Shown here: positions 48,044 to 60,385 of the stretch, one piece after another
Layout: every line of letters begins with the position of its first letter
Position numbering within the stretch: position 1 is the first letter of the stretch
NCBI GenBank assembly: GCA_026120035.1
Contig: JALRME010000003.1
Coordinates: 992,001-1,056,000 of the forward strand
Direction of reading: 5' to 3'
Length of the DNA: 64,000 nucleotides
Source: Coleophoma eucalyptorum
Taxonomy: Eukaryota > Ascomycota > Leotiomycetes > Helotiales > Dermateaceae
The notes under the pieces: generated by a model
What the model saw: only the letters and a program-made list of their open reading frames with translations
The model's database searches: none
What the model was told of the DNA's origin: nothing
Translations under genes and position numbers: made by a program

Positions 48044-49284
48044 GCCACCATTCACAAAGAACCCATTCACAAAGAAGTTTGTTAGTTTGAGGAGAAGTTG
48101 TCATCTGGAAGGTATGCCTGGCTTCAATGACTAGTGTAAATTTATGTTTCAGGGTTACGTTCAATATCAAAGAGAATCATGGCGAGCAATGAGAGGTTGA
48201 AAAGTTTGTATTTTAGAATTCTCAGCACAAATCTTGAAGCAAACAGCAGTTTGTTTCAAATAGAATAGTCGCTAGCGATGTAGCCAGAACTACGCGGAGG
48301 ACTGCAGAATACAATCTTGCTACAATGGTCATCTGCTCAGAAATATCCCGCACTCTCAACACCCTTTAATTCTGAAGATAAGGGTCGCAAGATAAGGGTC
48401 ACTCCTTCATTACAGCTCATCGGATTTGCACATTTGTCAACCTAAGACATAACCACTTCGTTATCGGTCCTTCACGAGGTCTTAGTTACCTAGCTCTTCA
48501 GTCAAAGTTTATTTTCAAGTGCGGACTTATACTCCGGTCTCAATTGCTCAACCATATCTAACAGTCCATTCTCGTATAAGGCAGAAATGTTGGCCTAAGA
48601 GAAACTCTGTCAGTAGGTGTTCACTTATATATAAATCGACAGGTAAAAGTCTCATAACAAGAAACAAGATGAGTAGAAAGATAAGTAAGTCCAGAAATTA
48701 AAGCGTTTATCCATTGGTTAGATATATATTGCGAATAACCACGTCGAAGAAAATCTAAACATTGGAAGCATGATCAAAGAGACGGCACAGGGAACGATGT
48801 GATACAGCTACGGAGAAAGATGTCGATAAGAAATCCTCATAATTGTCTAGCAAATTACTGCATAGAACATCATATCTTTAAAAGGTAGGTAGGGTTGAGA
48901 GAGTAAGAATTAGACTTTGTTTTCGACAAAGGACTGCCTATCAAACCATTTACAGGAGCCAGGAAGGAATAAAGAAAGACCAAGAAAAGAAAAAGTAATC
49001 TAAAATTTCTGCTCCACCTCCCATTACCATACATCCATTAAAGCAGTTGAAACCTCCCTTCACTTCCACCCCTAGAAAAATTATATAGGCAACAAAGGAA
49101 TATTGAATGATGATAACATGAGATTAACGGGTTGGAAGAGACTGAAACATCTATTCTTTGTTTATACAGAAAGACACAGGATAAGGAATGGCAAGCTCGT
49201 CTTCCAAGATTTGATATTGAAAGATAGACAGACAGCTACTCAATGCACTCGCACCATAGAGTGGGAAGAAATTTCCCAGTGAGA
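48044..49284. other. 1.2-kb intergenic region
   Basis: AT-rich (especially 48640-49200) with no credible gene; 3' flanks of two convergent genes. Confidence 0.55.
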
Positions 49285-50962
49285 TTATATTCTACCCAAA
49301 AGGGAGTTCTTCTTAAGACCCAGATCGCGCTTCTGCGAGTTAGCTCCACCGACAACGTTATGGCCATTTAAAGCCCTAACCATACCACCACGACGAAGCT
49401 TCTGAGGAGCTCCCTGTCTCGCATCAATGGCATAATGATGAGGTCGAGGAATCTGGATGTCAGCATTGATATTGCGTTTCTCGGGTTCTGGATCGGGATC
49501 GGAAGAGGGCTCCGGCGTTGATGAAGAAGTCTCGGGACCGCTCGTGCTGGTTGGACTTGGCGCTGTGCACTCATAGATGTCGAGGAGGTACAACCCATTG
49601 ACTTGATCACCACCACCGCAAGTTTCGGTTTTGTTTCCTGGGCAGGAAGCTGCACAGTCGGATCGTGGGTGTTCCGTGGCATGCTCGATTGAATATCCAC
49701 AGTAGCAGTCACTGGATGATGCATGTATTTAGCAAGGAGCCTGGTCATTTTGAGTTATGAGAAACTTACGTCCTATAGAGCCCAGAGTAAGGCTTCCCAA
49801 GTGTTTGGCAGTTATCGATGCATATGTCAATGGTCATCTTTCCACTCGAATCGGCCATATTGAAAGTCGGGAAAAAGACATTGTTGGTAGAGTCAAAACA
49901 TCCAACATAATCACATGTCTCTCCTACTGTTGGATCTTGCGTGGGATATGGTGGAGGGATACTTGTATCTATACGTGATGGAGTTGGTGTTGGATTACTG
50001 GTGGGACTTGCTGGGGCTGGAGCAGGACCAGTTGCTGGGCTTGTTGGAGGAACGGTACTTTTGGATATTAGCTTGGGTGAATCACATGATGTGAAAAATA
50101 AAATAAAAGAAATAACCTACGTTCCACTGATCACAGTGTCGTATGGACAGGTCGTCTCGGTCAAACTGAGCGTGATTGTGGTTGTGACATCGATGTCAGT
50201 TGGTGCATCGGTAATTGTGGTTGTGTAGTAAACTGTGGTTGTTACCGGATCGTACATAGTCTCACTTGGTCGGTATGTTGTAGTGATCGGGAATGTATGA
50301 GCTCCGTTTGTAGTGCATTGGGTGGCAAAAGAGATTGGCTCAGTAGCTCCAGTTGTAGATGGTTTTCTTGAAACCCAGGTTTGTGTATGAGTTGCACATT
50401 TTCCATCAGTGCAAGTAACAACTACTACGCCTTGAAGCCCACTGCCATCCGCATCGGGACCACAGTCTTTGCAAAGCCCACTTCCACCATAGCCGGTACT
50501 CCCCATTGGACCGAGCTGGTTGAATGGAGCATAGATGTTGATGATTTTGGTGTGTGCCTCTATTTCTGGTGTGCAGGTGGAGGAGCCTGCTTGTGTTTGG
50601 CATGGAACTTCGGCTGTAACGACGGTTGACTGATGCTGAAGAGGAACAATCTGATCAGTCTTGGTGATTATGCAGCTGCTCTTTTCCTCCAAGCATGGAA
50701 TGACTGTTGAAACATATTGGTATTCGGAAACGACTGAAGGCACAGTTACACATTCTGTCTTGGTGCCTTCCACAGTGCAAGACTTTGAAGGTACACACGT
50801 AGAGATAGGCTGGTATTGTGAGGTGATAGTAATTAGTGCCGGAGCCACAGATACTGGGCACAATGGGCAAGGTGTTATGGTTGCCAATGCCTCATTTGCA
50901 GATACAGCTGCTGTGAGTGGGATTACAAGCCATATTAGGCAAGATCTAGTCGAAGAGTGCAT
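49285..50962 (-). CDS. Secreted WSC-domain protein, 3 exons
   Basis: Exons 50962-50121, 50057-49770, 49711-49285, 518 aa. An ATG at 50980 would add six residues; 50962 is preferred because it gives a cleaner signal peptide (HSSTRSCLIWLVIPLTAAVSA). Donors are GTAGGT and GTAAGT, acceptors AAAAG and CCAG. Residues 22-280 are a Thr/Val/Cys-rich extracellular region. A Pro/Thr linker leads to one WSC domain (about 325-426: YVGCFDS, ICIDNCQTLGKPYSGLY, DCYCGYSIEH, CPGNKTETCGGGDQVNGLYL) with the normal eight-Cys pattern. WSC domains bind wall glucans or other glycans. No transmembrane helix is seen; the tail is basic with a KR and an RGG-like segment. Possibly a secreted carbohydrate-binding wall or effector protein. 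Confidence 0.85.
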
Positions 50963-50980
50963 CTCAAGCTGCCAGAACAT

Positions 50981-53339
50981 GTATAGCGAGTGGTGATGAG
51001 TTTTGAGATAGACAAAGAGAGAGTGTGTGTGAGAGAGGAGGTTGCAACTTTGACGGTGCTGAAGGTAGGTAAAGGGTTCTGAATACGGCGATTGATCGCA
51101 AGGGCACTTACTGTAAAAGTACTTTGTGTCATAGTTGATTCCAAGAAGCTATGATAGGGTTTGCACATGAGCTAGAGAAAACATGAAAAATCTGCGTACC
51201 GTACTTATTAGACAATATAAACCTTTTGTTTTTGAATGGTGCGTAATTTAGGCTTGATCCAGAGCCTCAAGAAAGTATCTTCTTTGTCCTACATAATACT
51301 CATTCCCTCCATCATTTGCTAGAACCAGAAAGAGCAAGAAGTCACTTGGCCCTCAAGATTTCAGTGTAACAAGAACTGGACAAAGATGACCGAACACAAA
51401 ACAAGAAACTTTTGTGTAATGCTTAAATAGGTAAGCTAACAACTTATACTCGGGGAGCGTTTGATTGAACCAGGTTACATCAACACAGAGCCAGGAACAA
51501 GACTTGGGCCGAGACTGTCAAGCACATTCGAGCTTTCTGGCAAGCTGGTAGAAGCCTAGTATCTACAGTAACCCACAAGTTTTGGAGGCCTCTCTCGTTC
51601 TTTCAAAACTCTTGGCTGACGGGGCTTATGAGCAGCGAGTAGGGAGGTTTCGGTTCAAAGAGTGAAGGCTCTTGCTTACGCTTGATCTTGGCATTTGGAA
51701 GCACGAAGAATAACGCCCAGCGGTGAAACCTTCTCGGATGTCCAAATGCAGTGAGACGACAGCTTTGTAGATAAGTTAGACCCATAAGACATTTTTCCAC
51801 TTGGGAAGGGCAGAAACACGGCCTCGAGAAACAGTTGATATAAGAAAGGATTGCAACTCTTATCTTCTCCTATGATTGCCCACCTTGAGGCCATGGTCAC
51901 ACGACAGCTGTGCTCGAAAGTAGCGTGCACGTCTACCTACAGTGCATGGAACACACCAGGGAGATGCCACCGACACCAAGATAACCAGTGGACTAAGCAA
52001 GATGATTGCAAAGGCTAAAGTCAAAGTTTGGCACAAGAATAGAACTGTGAGAAATGATGCGTCATATATACTGCGATCTGTTCTTACAAAGAGAATGGAT
52101 AGATAGATAGGTGGGTGGATGGGCTGGCCCAAGGCGGAGTGGGTGGAGTGGGTGGAGAGGTGGAGAGATGGAGAGATGGACAGATAGTTAGACGGATAGA
52201 TAGATAATAGATAGAGGTCGAGGTTGACGATGCTCACTAAGGCACCTACTCCGTAGTTTCCCAAATTCAGCTCTAAGCCAGACTAGGCAGGTTACTTGCA
52301 CAATTAAGGTTTGGCGCGGGAATCAGCTGCCCTGTAAAGCAGCAACCTCCACCCGATTGGGATTTCTGTCAACTACTTTGCAACTTACACCATCTCAAAC
52401 ACAATCTATGCGCAGGGCTTCTTTAGCAGCTTGCTGGTAGCTGCTATCCTTGGATATGCCCGGCTAGCGAGATCGTCCCGTCAGGCGGGGACCCACTGTG
52501 CAATATGCTACCACATACAATGCAACCCAAGACCAGCCAGCAACCCTCACAGCATCTGGAGAACATCGCTGGGCGGAAGAAGGGATATTGAGATCAATAC
52601 CAAGCAATTGGAAATAACCTCTCACCAGGTGTAGTGGCCTGGGCTCGTATTCTACCCTTTGATACTTTCATGTGAGTTTTCCCGAATGTGCGGGAGGCAA
52701 CAGAGCAGCTCGGCTTTGGGACGCACTGGTGCCGATGGAGTTATAAACCGATGCAAGTCCAAGGATTATACCTTTCATCGCTTCCCAGAATCCTAATCCT
52801 GTCTTTTTCTTGCCTTGTCTGGCTCCTTACACTTATCACTCTAGTGGAAACTGTCATGACGCTCGTAGGCCTAGACCAATCAGATAGACAGTGGCGAGTG
52901 TCGCAAGACTCATGTCCTGAACTATCACAGTCGACTTTAGACTTTCTTTTGCTGTTATTTAATGGGGGGGGGTTGAACTAATACTAAGTTGCTGGAACCA
53001 TGGTCCGACAATCCGAGGCGATCAACTTTTGTTGATAGCTCGGCGCTACTGTCACCACCTTCCTTCCAGTGAATCTTATCTCGCAGGCTGTGTGTACCTG
53101 CATGACTGGGTCTGCGAGCTCGGAGGTTGTCTCTTATTTGACTTGTTTCTGCTAGTATGGAATCCACTTTTATTTGCCTTCCGAGTGCCAACTTAGAGAC
53201 TTTCCTCAAGACTGTCACTATTTCTTCATAAGGATATCAAGTTCTCCACCAACTTCACTGTCCCTCGTTCGAATGTGTCCTGCCTTGGTTCGAGTGTCTG
53301 GTGCTGGTTTTGAGCCTCCTAATCATTTCCAAAGTCACG
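50981..53339. other. 2.4-kb intergenic region between divergent genes
   Basis: Divergent promoters of the WSC and Stealth genes. No family-like frame. It holds a GATA/GGTG/GAGATG simple-repeat tract. Confidence 0.55.
52093..52216. repeat. Compound tetranucleotide repeat (GATA, GGTG, GAGATG)
   Basis: Interrupted ATAG/GATA, GGTGGA and GAGATG units over about 120 bp, purine-rich on the plus strand. Confidence 0.8.
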
Positions 53340-55928
53340 ATGTTCAAGTCAAAGCATCCATACTTGTCTTACAAACCGGAGAAAGTACCAGAGTGGCAGC
53401 GTGCTCAAAGCCCAGTATACAGACGCGGTATGTTGCGTAAGGGTCCGGTTTTACGAATACTTTTCATATTTGCAATCGTGGGTTTGGTATGGCAACGCTA
53501 CACGCCCTTCTCGTCGGTAGGCCATGTTCAAGAAATTGACTATTCGTCTCATGGCTCGCGGCATAAGCACAATTTACGACCATATCAACGACGCCAACGA
53601 ACAGGTCTGATCAACAAGGACGTTGCTCGGAGCATCCCAGAAACGGTACAATCAACCAGAGAGAAACCAGTTGAGGAGCGAGGCTCTGTACAAGCTCCAG
53701 TCTCAGAAGTAGTCTTGCCTGATCCTCCTGTTCCCCAAGCGCAGCAGCCTTTGGCTCAGGACAAGGACAAATCTACTCCTGTGGCCGCCAAATCAGCTAA
53801 GAAAAATGATGATGTAGCAAAATCATTAAAGGAAAAATCAGATAAAATCGCAAACCAGCATTTAGAGCCTGCAGTGAAGGAAGAGGCGCCTGATACCACA
53901 ACCACGAGACAGGCTATTCCTGGACAACCACGTAAATTTCCGCCATATCAAGATTATGTAGCACTTGACGAACGTGCTGAAGGCCTTCCCGATATTGTGC
54001 ATCACACCTTTGAGGATTCGACTGCGGACGTTATTTTAGAGGGTTGGGAGGATTTGTGGTACTCCAAGGCTGAGTTGAACGTTGAGAAATATGGCAAGCT
54101 AAAAGAGACCAAAATTGACTTTGTATACACATGTAAGACTCTACCCTGCACTCCACATTCCTCGGAATATCCTAACTGTGCCAGGGGTCAACGGCTCAGA
54201 AGTAGCATTCCAAGAAACAATCTTACCTTATGAGTTAAATTCAACGTTAAACGATGCGGAAGGCAAGTGGCTTGAGTCGCATCGTGTCAATCGATACCGC
54301 GACTGGGATGAATTGAGATATTCGATGAGAACTGTAGAGCAGTTTGCTGGAAGCTTTAGAAACAAGTATCAACTTCTCGTCAATGCTATTGGGGACCCGG
54401 CTGAGGCTGCCAATACTACTATGGACAATCCTGCAACGATTATGGGAAAACAAAGACCTTTGTGGTTGAAGAATGATGATGCGACAAACGAGGTTGTACA
54501 GATTCTGTCACAAGAAGATTTCTTCGATGATCACGAGCAAGGCTGCTTACCAACATTCAATTCTCTTACAATCGAGAACCAGCTTTTTAATACCAAATCT
54601 GATACCGATCGAGTAAGTCACACAGGTCTGAGACAGTATCACAAAGCTAATTGTCACAGATCTTTGCCCTATCAGATGACATGCTGCTGGGGAAACCCCA
54701 TGCAGCATCAGATATTTATTCGCCCCTATTTGGTCCTACCATGGGATTTAAATCCAATTCTTATAATCAAGTAAATCCGCCCAATGATATTGACGCTCGT
54801 CGATTTGGCGAGAAACCCTTTTTAATATACAGCTCTTGGCTTATGAACCGTCGCTTTGGTGAGCGAAAGCGGAAAGGACAAATCCATTTTGGACACTCAC
54901 TCGGTAGATCTGTATATAAAGAGGCAATGACTTCTTTTCCACGCCCACGCCTCCAATCAGCATGCCAGAGGTTTCGTGGAGAGACAGGATTCCAGCTCTA
55001 TAGCTGGTTCACAGCCTTTCACTACACCATTGAACGACACCGTGAGGCTCTTCTCTGGTCATACATTATGGTCAGGGCTGATACGAACGGAGATGGAAAT
55101 CTGGACTGGGAAGAACGACAAGCAATCATGGATGATATAGAAGAGGGAATGTCGAAGGAAGGGCAAACCGGATTTCGAAAGCGCATGTTTTATGCGATGA
55201 CTGAAAGTCTCGAAGCTGCTGGTTTGGACGCACCTAAGGTTAACATCGACATCCAGTGGACATCTCTCGACGGACCACAGGCCATCCAGAACCTCGAGTG
55301 CTTTGAATTCAATGTCAATGAATGCTTAGCTCCTGGGTTTTCAACCTCTACCTCAGATTCCAATCACCCTAATCACGTTTTCAGTACATCCTCCATCTTC
55401 GACTACGCAGCTCGACAACATCCAAAATGTGGCGACTGTCTTATCAAGCTGATTCTCAATCGTGCAGAGAAGGGTCTCGAACCTCTTCTTCCGCTGGCGG
55501 ATACACAAGCTAGGCAACGTGAAATCGCCATCAAGGCGGTGTGGAAATACCAGTATGTAATTATGGAACCAGATGCATATTTCGTCATGGTTACAGATGC
55601 AGAGCAAGTAGAGAATGTACTTCTCAAGCGTCTCATCAAGAAGCGCGGCAAGGTCGGACAATTGTGCCTGAATGACGATGTCAGTACCGAAGATCCGTCT
55701 GCTATTGCTGCGGTCAGAAGGGTCATGACCAAGTTATTGAACGGACTTGCACCAGATGCCAGTCCCTATGAAGCATGGGGATCAGATGTACTGGCCAAAA
55801 TTCATGCTGAAACCAAAGCCTCTGGAATTTCAAAACGGAGAAAGCACGCAGTGCCTTCATCAACTTCGAGCACAGGATCAACTGCCGTAACAGCAGCGCC
55901 AAATTCAGAGAAGAAGGGTAAAGAGTAA
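53340..55928 (+). CDS. Stealth-family sugar-phosphate transferase with EF-hand, 3 exons
   Basis: Type II Golgi protein of the Stealth family, which includes animal GNPTAB (GlcNAc-1-phosphotransferase), bacterial capsule enzymes and Cryptococcus xylosylphosphotransferase XPT1. Exons 53340-54132, 54185-54612, 54660-55928, 829 aa; donors GTAAGA and GTAAGT, acceptors CCAG and ACAG. The transmembrane anchor is 37-52, then a disordered stem to about 200. CR1 is KIDFVYTWVNGSEVAFQE (its Trp is split by intron 1), CR2 is YRDWDELRYSMRTVEQFA, and CR3 crosses exon junction 2 into FALSDDMLLGKP with the conserved Asp pair. A canonical EF-hand loop DTNGDGNLDWEE lies at 548-559, in the same region as the one in GNPTAB. 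Predicted to transfer a sugar-1-phosphate from a nucleotide sugar to a glycan; donor and acceptor unknown. First gene of a five-gene glycan run. Confidence 0.88.
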
Positions 55929-57272
55929 CGTATCCTGGGGTGTAATATTTTGGCCCAGGCACATTCATCAGGCGTTATTAGGTTGGACTTTGTCTTTAGA
56001 TTTGTACGGACAGGAAAGGGTCTTGGATAATCTCTGTGTCTAATTTGCAGTATGAGGGAATCTTGTATATAATTTGTAGCAGGTATTGAATCTGCACGAA
56101 TGCAATCCTACGGGCATGCTTTTCTTAATACATATATCTCGCTTCAGAATTGGATTCTTGGTATGGGGGAAAGCATTAATACATGGATTCTTTGGCTTTA
56201 TAGGACCAATATATTATTTTTGTACACAAATCTACCTTCCACCTTCTTCCATTCGTGAAGAGTATAAATACCAAATTCTGCCTACGATCCCACTGTAACA
56301 AGCGAGCTCATTATTCTCTCCCCCCCCCAAAAGTCTCGGTATCTACTCCTCCCCCTGCAACACAAGCTCTCCCGCCGCTTTTACCCTTGAACGTCTCTCG
56401 TCCCACTTTCTCGGGAAGCTCCCTTCCCTGCATGCACAAAATAAAATACAGTTTACCTTACTTTAAACAAACCAACCCAACCAGCTTCACCCACCGAAAC
56501 CTTCCCCCCCCCCTCCTCCCCTTCTCCCTCTCCCAATCCATCCCGCGACACAGCAAAGGAAAAGCTTAACTATGATCAGACCTTTCTTCATCACGCTAAA
56601 TCGCTAGTGGCAGCAAAATGGAAAAGAAAAAAAAAGATACTCTCTCCTAATAACCCCTCTCTGCCGATGCGCCTTGGGTGAGTGAGTGAGTGAGTGAGTG
56701 TGCTCGCTTAAAAATATTTTTTTATTATTTGTGTTTTTTTGCTTTTTTAGAACTGCAGGGACATTGGGGTTGCGTTAGATAAGGAGGAGGGAAACTAGTA
56801 GAAAGGTGCAGCTTGCAGCCTGCAGGATGGTAGATGCTGGCGCAGAGATGTGAGATCTGGTTTGAAAAATTGTCAGGTGCTTCTTCTGGAGGGAGGTGTG
56901 GGTGTGTAGGGGGGGGGTGGTGAGTCTGGATGGGTTGTTGTATATATGCGTGTACTCAGATGCCTAGCTTTGGTGATCTGGCGGATTGTTGTTTGCCAAC
57001 GATTCTACAAATTTTATGGAGACATGCCTATCTCATGTTTCAAAGGACAAGACATGAGATGTTTGACAATTTCATAATTATTCAGAGATTAAATCGAAGT
57101 GCGAGCGACAATCCCACTGCACTTCTTAATCATCCTACGATTCTTTTCAACCTAGGAATTAATGTATCTTTTGCGACATGTACAGAGAATAATTGTCAGC
57201 AACCGCTAAGACGAGTAGAATCCCTCCACTCAGTGCCGGAAATAAAAGTACAAGTAGCGTAGATAATACATC
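55929..57272. other. 1.3-kb low-complexity intergenic region
   Basis: Between convergent Stealth and GT34 genes. Contains C-runs (56319-56330, 56503-56520), GTGA tetramers (56678-56700), T/A-rich tracts at 56709-56745 and a G-run near 56910. No gene seen. Confidence 0.6.
56678..56700. repeat. GTGA tetranucleotide (about 5.75 units)
   Basis: Perfect GTGA repeat in the low-complexity spacer between the Stealth and GT34 genes. Confidence 0.9.
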
Positions 57273-58657
57273 TCACACAGGGACACTCTTCCCAGCAGCC
57301 CCTGTCACAGTATGCACTTCCTCCTGTGGTTTATCCTTTTCACTCAGGGTATCAACATGTCCATAACTCCCGTCCTCATTCTTAACTGGGAAGAAATTCG
57401 TAGCTGCACCTTCCGCGGGAGGAGTGATTCCCTTTTCTGCCCTCTTTGCCGAAAGGTCGTTCCAGAACGCCGTGACATTGCCCTCGTACCAAGTTTCCTG
57501 GAGCGGCATCGCAAACTCACTACTGTCCGCTTCTAGCTTATCCATAATGCTGTTCATACGCTCAGGCCTTTTCCCATCGCGATTACTTGCAAAGTGGATC
57601 TGTAAAGCTCCCGGGCGGTATTCATATGGGCGACGATCCTTTTTCCCCTCACGATTTGTGGAGACCGGGTATGAGTTAAACCAGAATTGAGGTACGTGAA
57701 CGACAGATTTTCTCCAATATGCCTGTCGAATCATTAGGGTTCAGTTTGGCGAGAAGAAAAAGGAAAAGGGAAAAAAGAAAACGGATACTTCATACATCCT
57801 CAATCATTTCCTCCATTCCAGACTGCTCCGTGTATTTCAATTCGACCTGTGGTCTGAAGAAGTGGTAGGAGATAATGCCAGAAAGTAGTTTAACACTCCA
57901 ATCATTCACCCTGATCAAAAAAACCCCATTGTTCAAGCCATTCCGATCATTCGTAACAAGCAAATTCACGTAATCGAATTCCGGCTGGGGAGGAATAAAG
58001 ACGTCGAGTGGGATATTAGGGTTCATGACAACGATATCTGCATCGTTCCACCTGTATGAATTGTCAGTATAATGTCAAAAATACCTCCCTCCCCTCTGAA
58101 GCAAAACTAGGTAGTGAGTAATAGGCCTTGACGCACAGCAACCACTTCAATCTCTCTTCCTCTGGTAAAGCCAGCTCCGCAAGGATAATACTCAAGATAT
58201 ACGCCGGTTTACTCCACAGACCACTGAGGATTTTCTCTCGCAAGACAAACATCGGATGACCCATCCTTTCACTATGCTCTTCATGGCTCTTGAGTGCTCT
58301 CTCATACGTAGGATTACAGCCACCGAAACAGGCATGGACCTTCCCAACCTGTGGCGGGTTACTCCATGCTGTCCTCTGAGCACCTAGATCCGCGACTGGG
58401 TCTGGGGGTTGGTGATGAGAGTGTTGCTGAGATGTGGAAAAGGAAAGGCCGTGGGCAGTTGCATGGAAGGTTGCCAGAATGCCCAGGACGAGAAAGAGGA
58501 GTTTAGTAGTTTTCCGCTTGAATAACCGCTGTAATTCGGGACCGAAGGGGATGTAATTGTACATGGAATAGTGGTAGCGGGACACTGGTGTCATGATGGC
58601 ATCTTCAGCAGCGTCTATTGGAGTGGCAGGAAGAAGTTGACTGCTGGGAGTTTTCAT
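57273..58657 (-). CDS. GT34 family glycosyltransferase (galactosyl/mannosyltransferase, Gma12/Mnn10-like), 3 exons
   Basis: Golgi type II enzyme that adds hexose in alpha linkage from UDP-Gal or GDP-Man. Exons 58657-58137, 58051-57796, 57722-57273, 408 aa. Donor 1 is GTGCGT (an apparent readthrough into LLCVKAYY is intronic); splicing restores KWLLWNDADIVVMNPN. Donor 2 is GTATGA, acceptor GACAG. The transmembrane anchor is about 53-70. The catalytic domain begins KVHACFGGCNP; the metal-binding DxD is Asp177-Ala-Asp179. Later come NGVFLIRVNDWS and VHVPQFWFNSYP, both typical of GT34. The C-terminal 60 residues after the catalytic core are hydrophilic. Start: the ATG at 58657 is used; two upstream codons are open only from TTG. 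Part of the glycan run. Confidence 0.88.
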
Positions 58658-59155
58658 AGCCAAAGAGGAAGTAAGTGCACGACGGTCCTCGAATAGCCAA
58701 GCAAGTAAGCCAAGAAAAGGAAAATGGAAAGGAAAGAACCACGATTAAATGATATGGTAAGCTAAAAGATCTAGGAAAACCCAGATACAGGATACTTAGA
58801 TTTCGAGAAGGGAAAGCGCCAACTTATTAAGAGTTTAGGTTTTCGTACTGTGTAACACAGCGAGCGGACTTGTCAGAATGAGATGGCCAAAGACAAGCCG
58901 TCCCCATTGCGCTAAAAAGACATGTATTACATGTCCGCTTTTTCTTTCATGGAGTCCGCTCGCTTGCCAGTCAACACTTATGATTGGCACATGGTGTTGC
59001 AGCTGCAAGGAGAGTTTGGATGGAGAGCTTGCTTTCTTTTTCGAGGCTGACACCCAAATAACGCAAAATCTATCTTTGATTAACTTATCTCATGAAGAAA
59101 TTCTCAGTCGTCTATGTAATTCCACACGCCATACCCATCGATAACAACTTCCGAC
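58658..59155. other. GT34 upstream region / transporter 3' flank
   Basis: 498 bp between two same-strand genes; no gene seen. Confidence 0.5.
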
Positions 59156-60385
59156 TCAATCAAAGAATGAAGGCCTCTTCTCGTTATATTCCAAGCTCAA
59201 TTCATCCATCATCGCTTCCTCATCCATATCCCGAATTCCGCCCAGAAGCTTCTCATCTTGACCTAAAAAGTATTTCTCCATTTTAATAGGTTTTTGTGCG
59301 GTTGATTCTTTGAGTTGTGAATATTGATATGTGCCCACACCAGCGATAGTGAAGCCGATGGCTTGGAGCGTTGTCAGTGGGCATTGGAAGAGAATCATAT
59401 CGAGACCCATTAGCATCATTGCTTTGGGAATTCCAGCAAGGGTCAGGGCTAGGGAGGATGTCTTTTTAATCTGCGATGCATTGTTAATCCCAAGCAAAGG
59501 AAAATCCAAGAGTACTACATACCACGTTAACACTCGCAATATTGAGTGCGAAAGTTAGAATTCCATTCAACAAAAAGATCCCCAGATTGAGACTCATTCC
59601 TTCATCGGGCATGGAAGGCTGCTCTCGCCAGTCGTTGATTGCATCCCGCTCGAACAAGAAAATGAACAAAATGTTTGTGACCGCGCAAATTGGCGCAAAG
59701 TGGTACAAGAGTGTCATGCTTGACATGTTCAGCTTTCCACTAAGCAAAAACTGCTGAAGAGCGTTTTTGTAGGCTTCAAATGCGACCGCAGCAAGTTGGA
59801 TCAGGAAACCCATGAAAACAAAACTCATCTCGCCAAGAGAAGCAAGCATGACACCGCCTACAATGATCGAAACAATCACAAAGACTCGCATAGATGGTGG
59901 CGGATTCCGAAGTCCCATGGACCAGCAGGCCAGAAGAGTTGCTACAGGTCCAAGGGCCTATCTTTGTCAGTAGTGAAAAGTCTCGGCGTGGATGGATCTT
60001 ACCTTGAGCATCTGGATGAATGACATGCTCAGGTAGAGATATACCATGTTCGAGAGAATTAGACTCATGCTGAAGCACACTCCAATTGGTATAAAGGCAG
60101 TGAAGTAGATCTTGATATCCAACCTCGTCTTGGTGTCAATAAGAGTGGTCGATCGTGCGAGAACTCGTGTTGCAACCGTTGCACACAGCATATGCCATGT
60201 TGTAAGAGTGATTGAGAATGGGAAACGAATAAGGATCCATTTGTTGAAAAGAATGATAACGGACGATAAGACCATCCAAATTCTACAAAACTCGTCAGCA
60301 CCAAGACCCAGCCATACTTTGGAAAACCGTACAAGATCGCAATGATTCCCGAAAACTTCTCCAGGCCTGATCCAGGAGCTGCCAT
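59156..60385 (-). CDS. TPT/nucleotide-sugar-type transporter (DMT superfamily), 4 exons
   Basis: Ten-helix drug/metabolite-superfamily carrier of the triose-phosphate-translocator (TPT) group, which in fungi are Golgi or ER antiporters of nucleotide sugars or related substrates. Exons 60385-60333, 60282-60003, 59957-59523, 59470-59156, 360 aa. Intron 1 (donor GTACGG, CTGAC branch, acceptor TGTAG) joins a 17-residue start to IWMVLSSVIILFNKWIL, the classic TPT opening. Introns 2 and 3 have donors GTAAGA and GTATGT. Further TPT features are SFIQMLKALGPVATLL, a central FEAYKNALQQFLL, and FALNIASVNVIKKTSSLALTLAG with the conserved Lys pair. The tail is acidic. Lying between two glycosyltransferases it may feed them donor sugar; the substrate cannot be read from sequence. 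Confidence 0.87.

Noticed and set aside
53260..53300. GTTCGA-containing bases resembling a tRNA B-box
   Set aside because: No A-box, acceptor stem or anticodon arm could be paired around it; no tRNA gene was found in the window.
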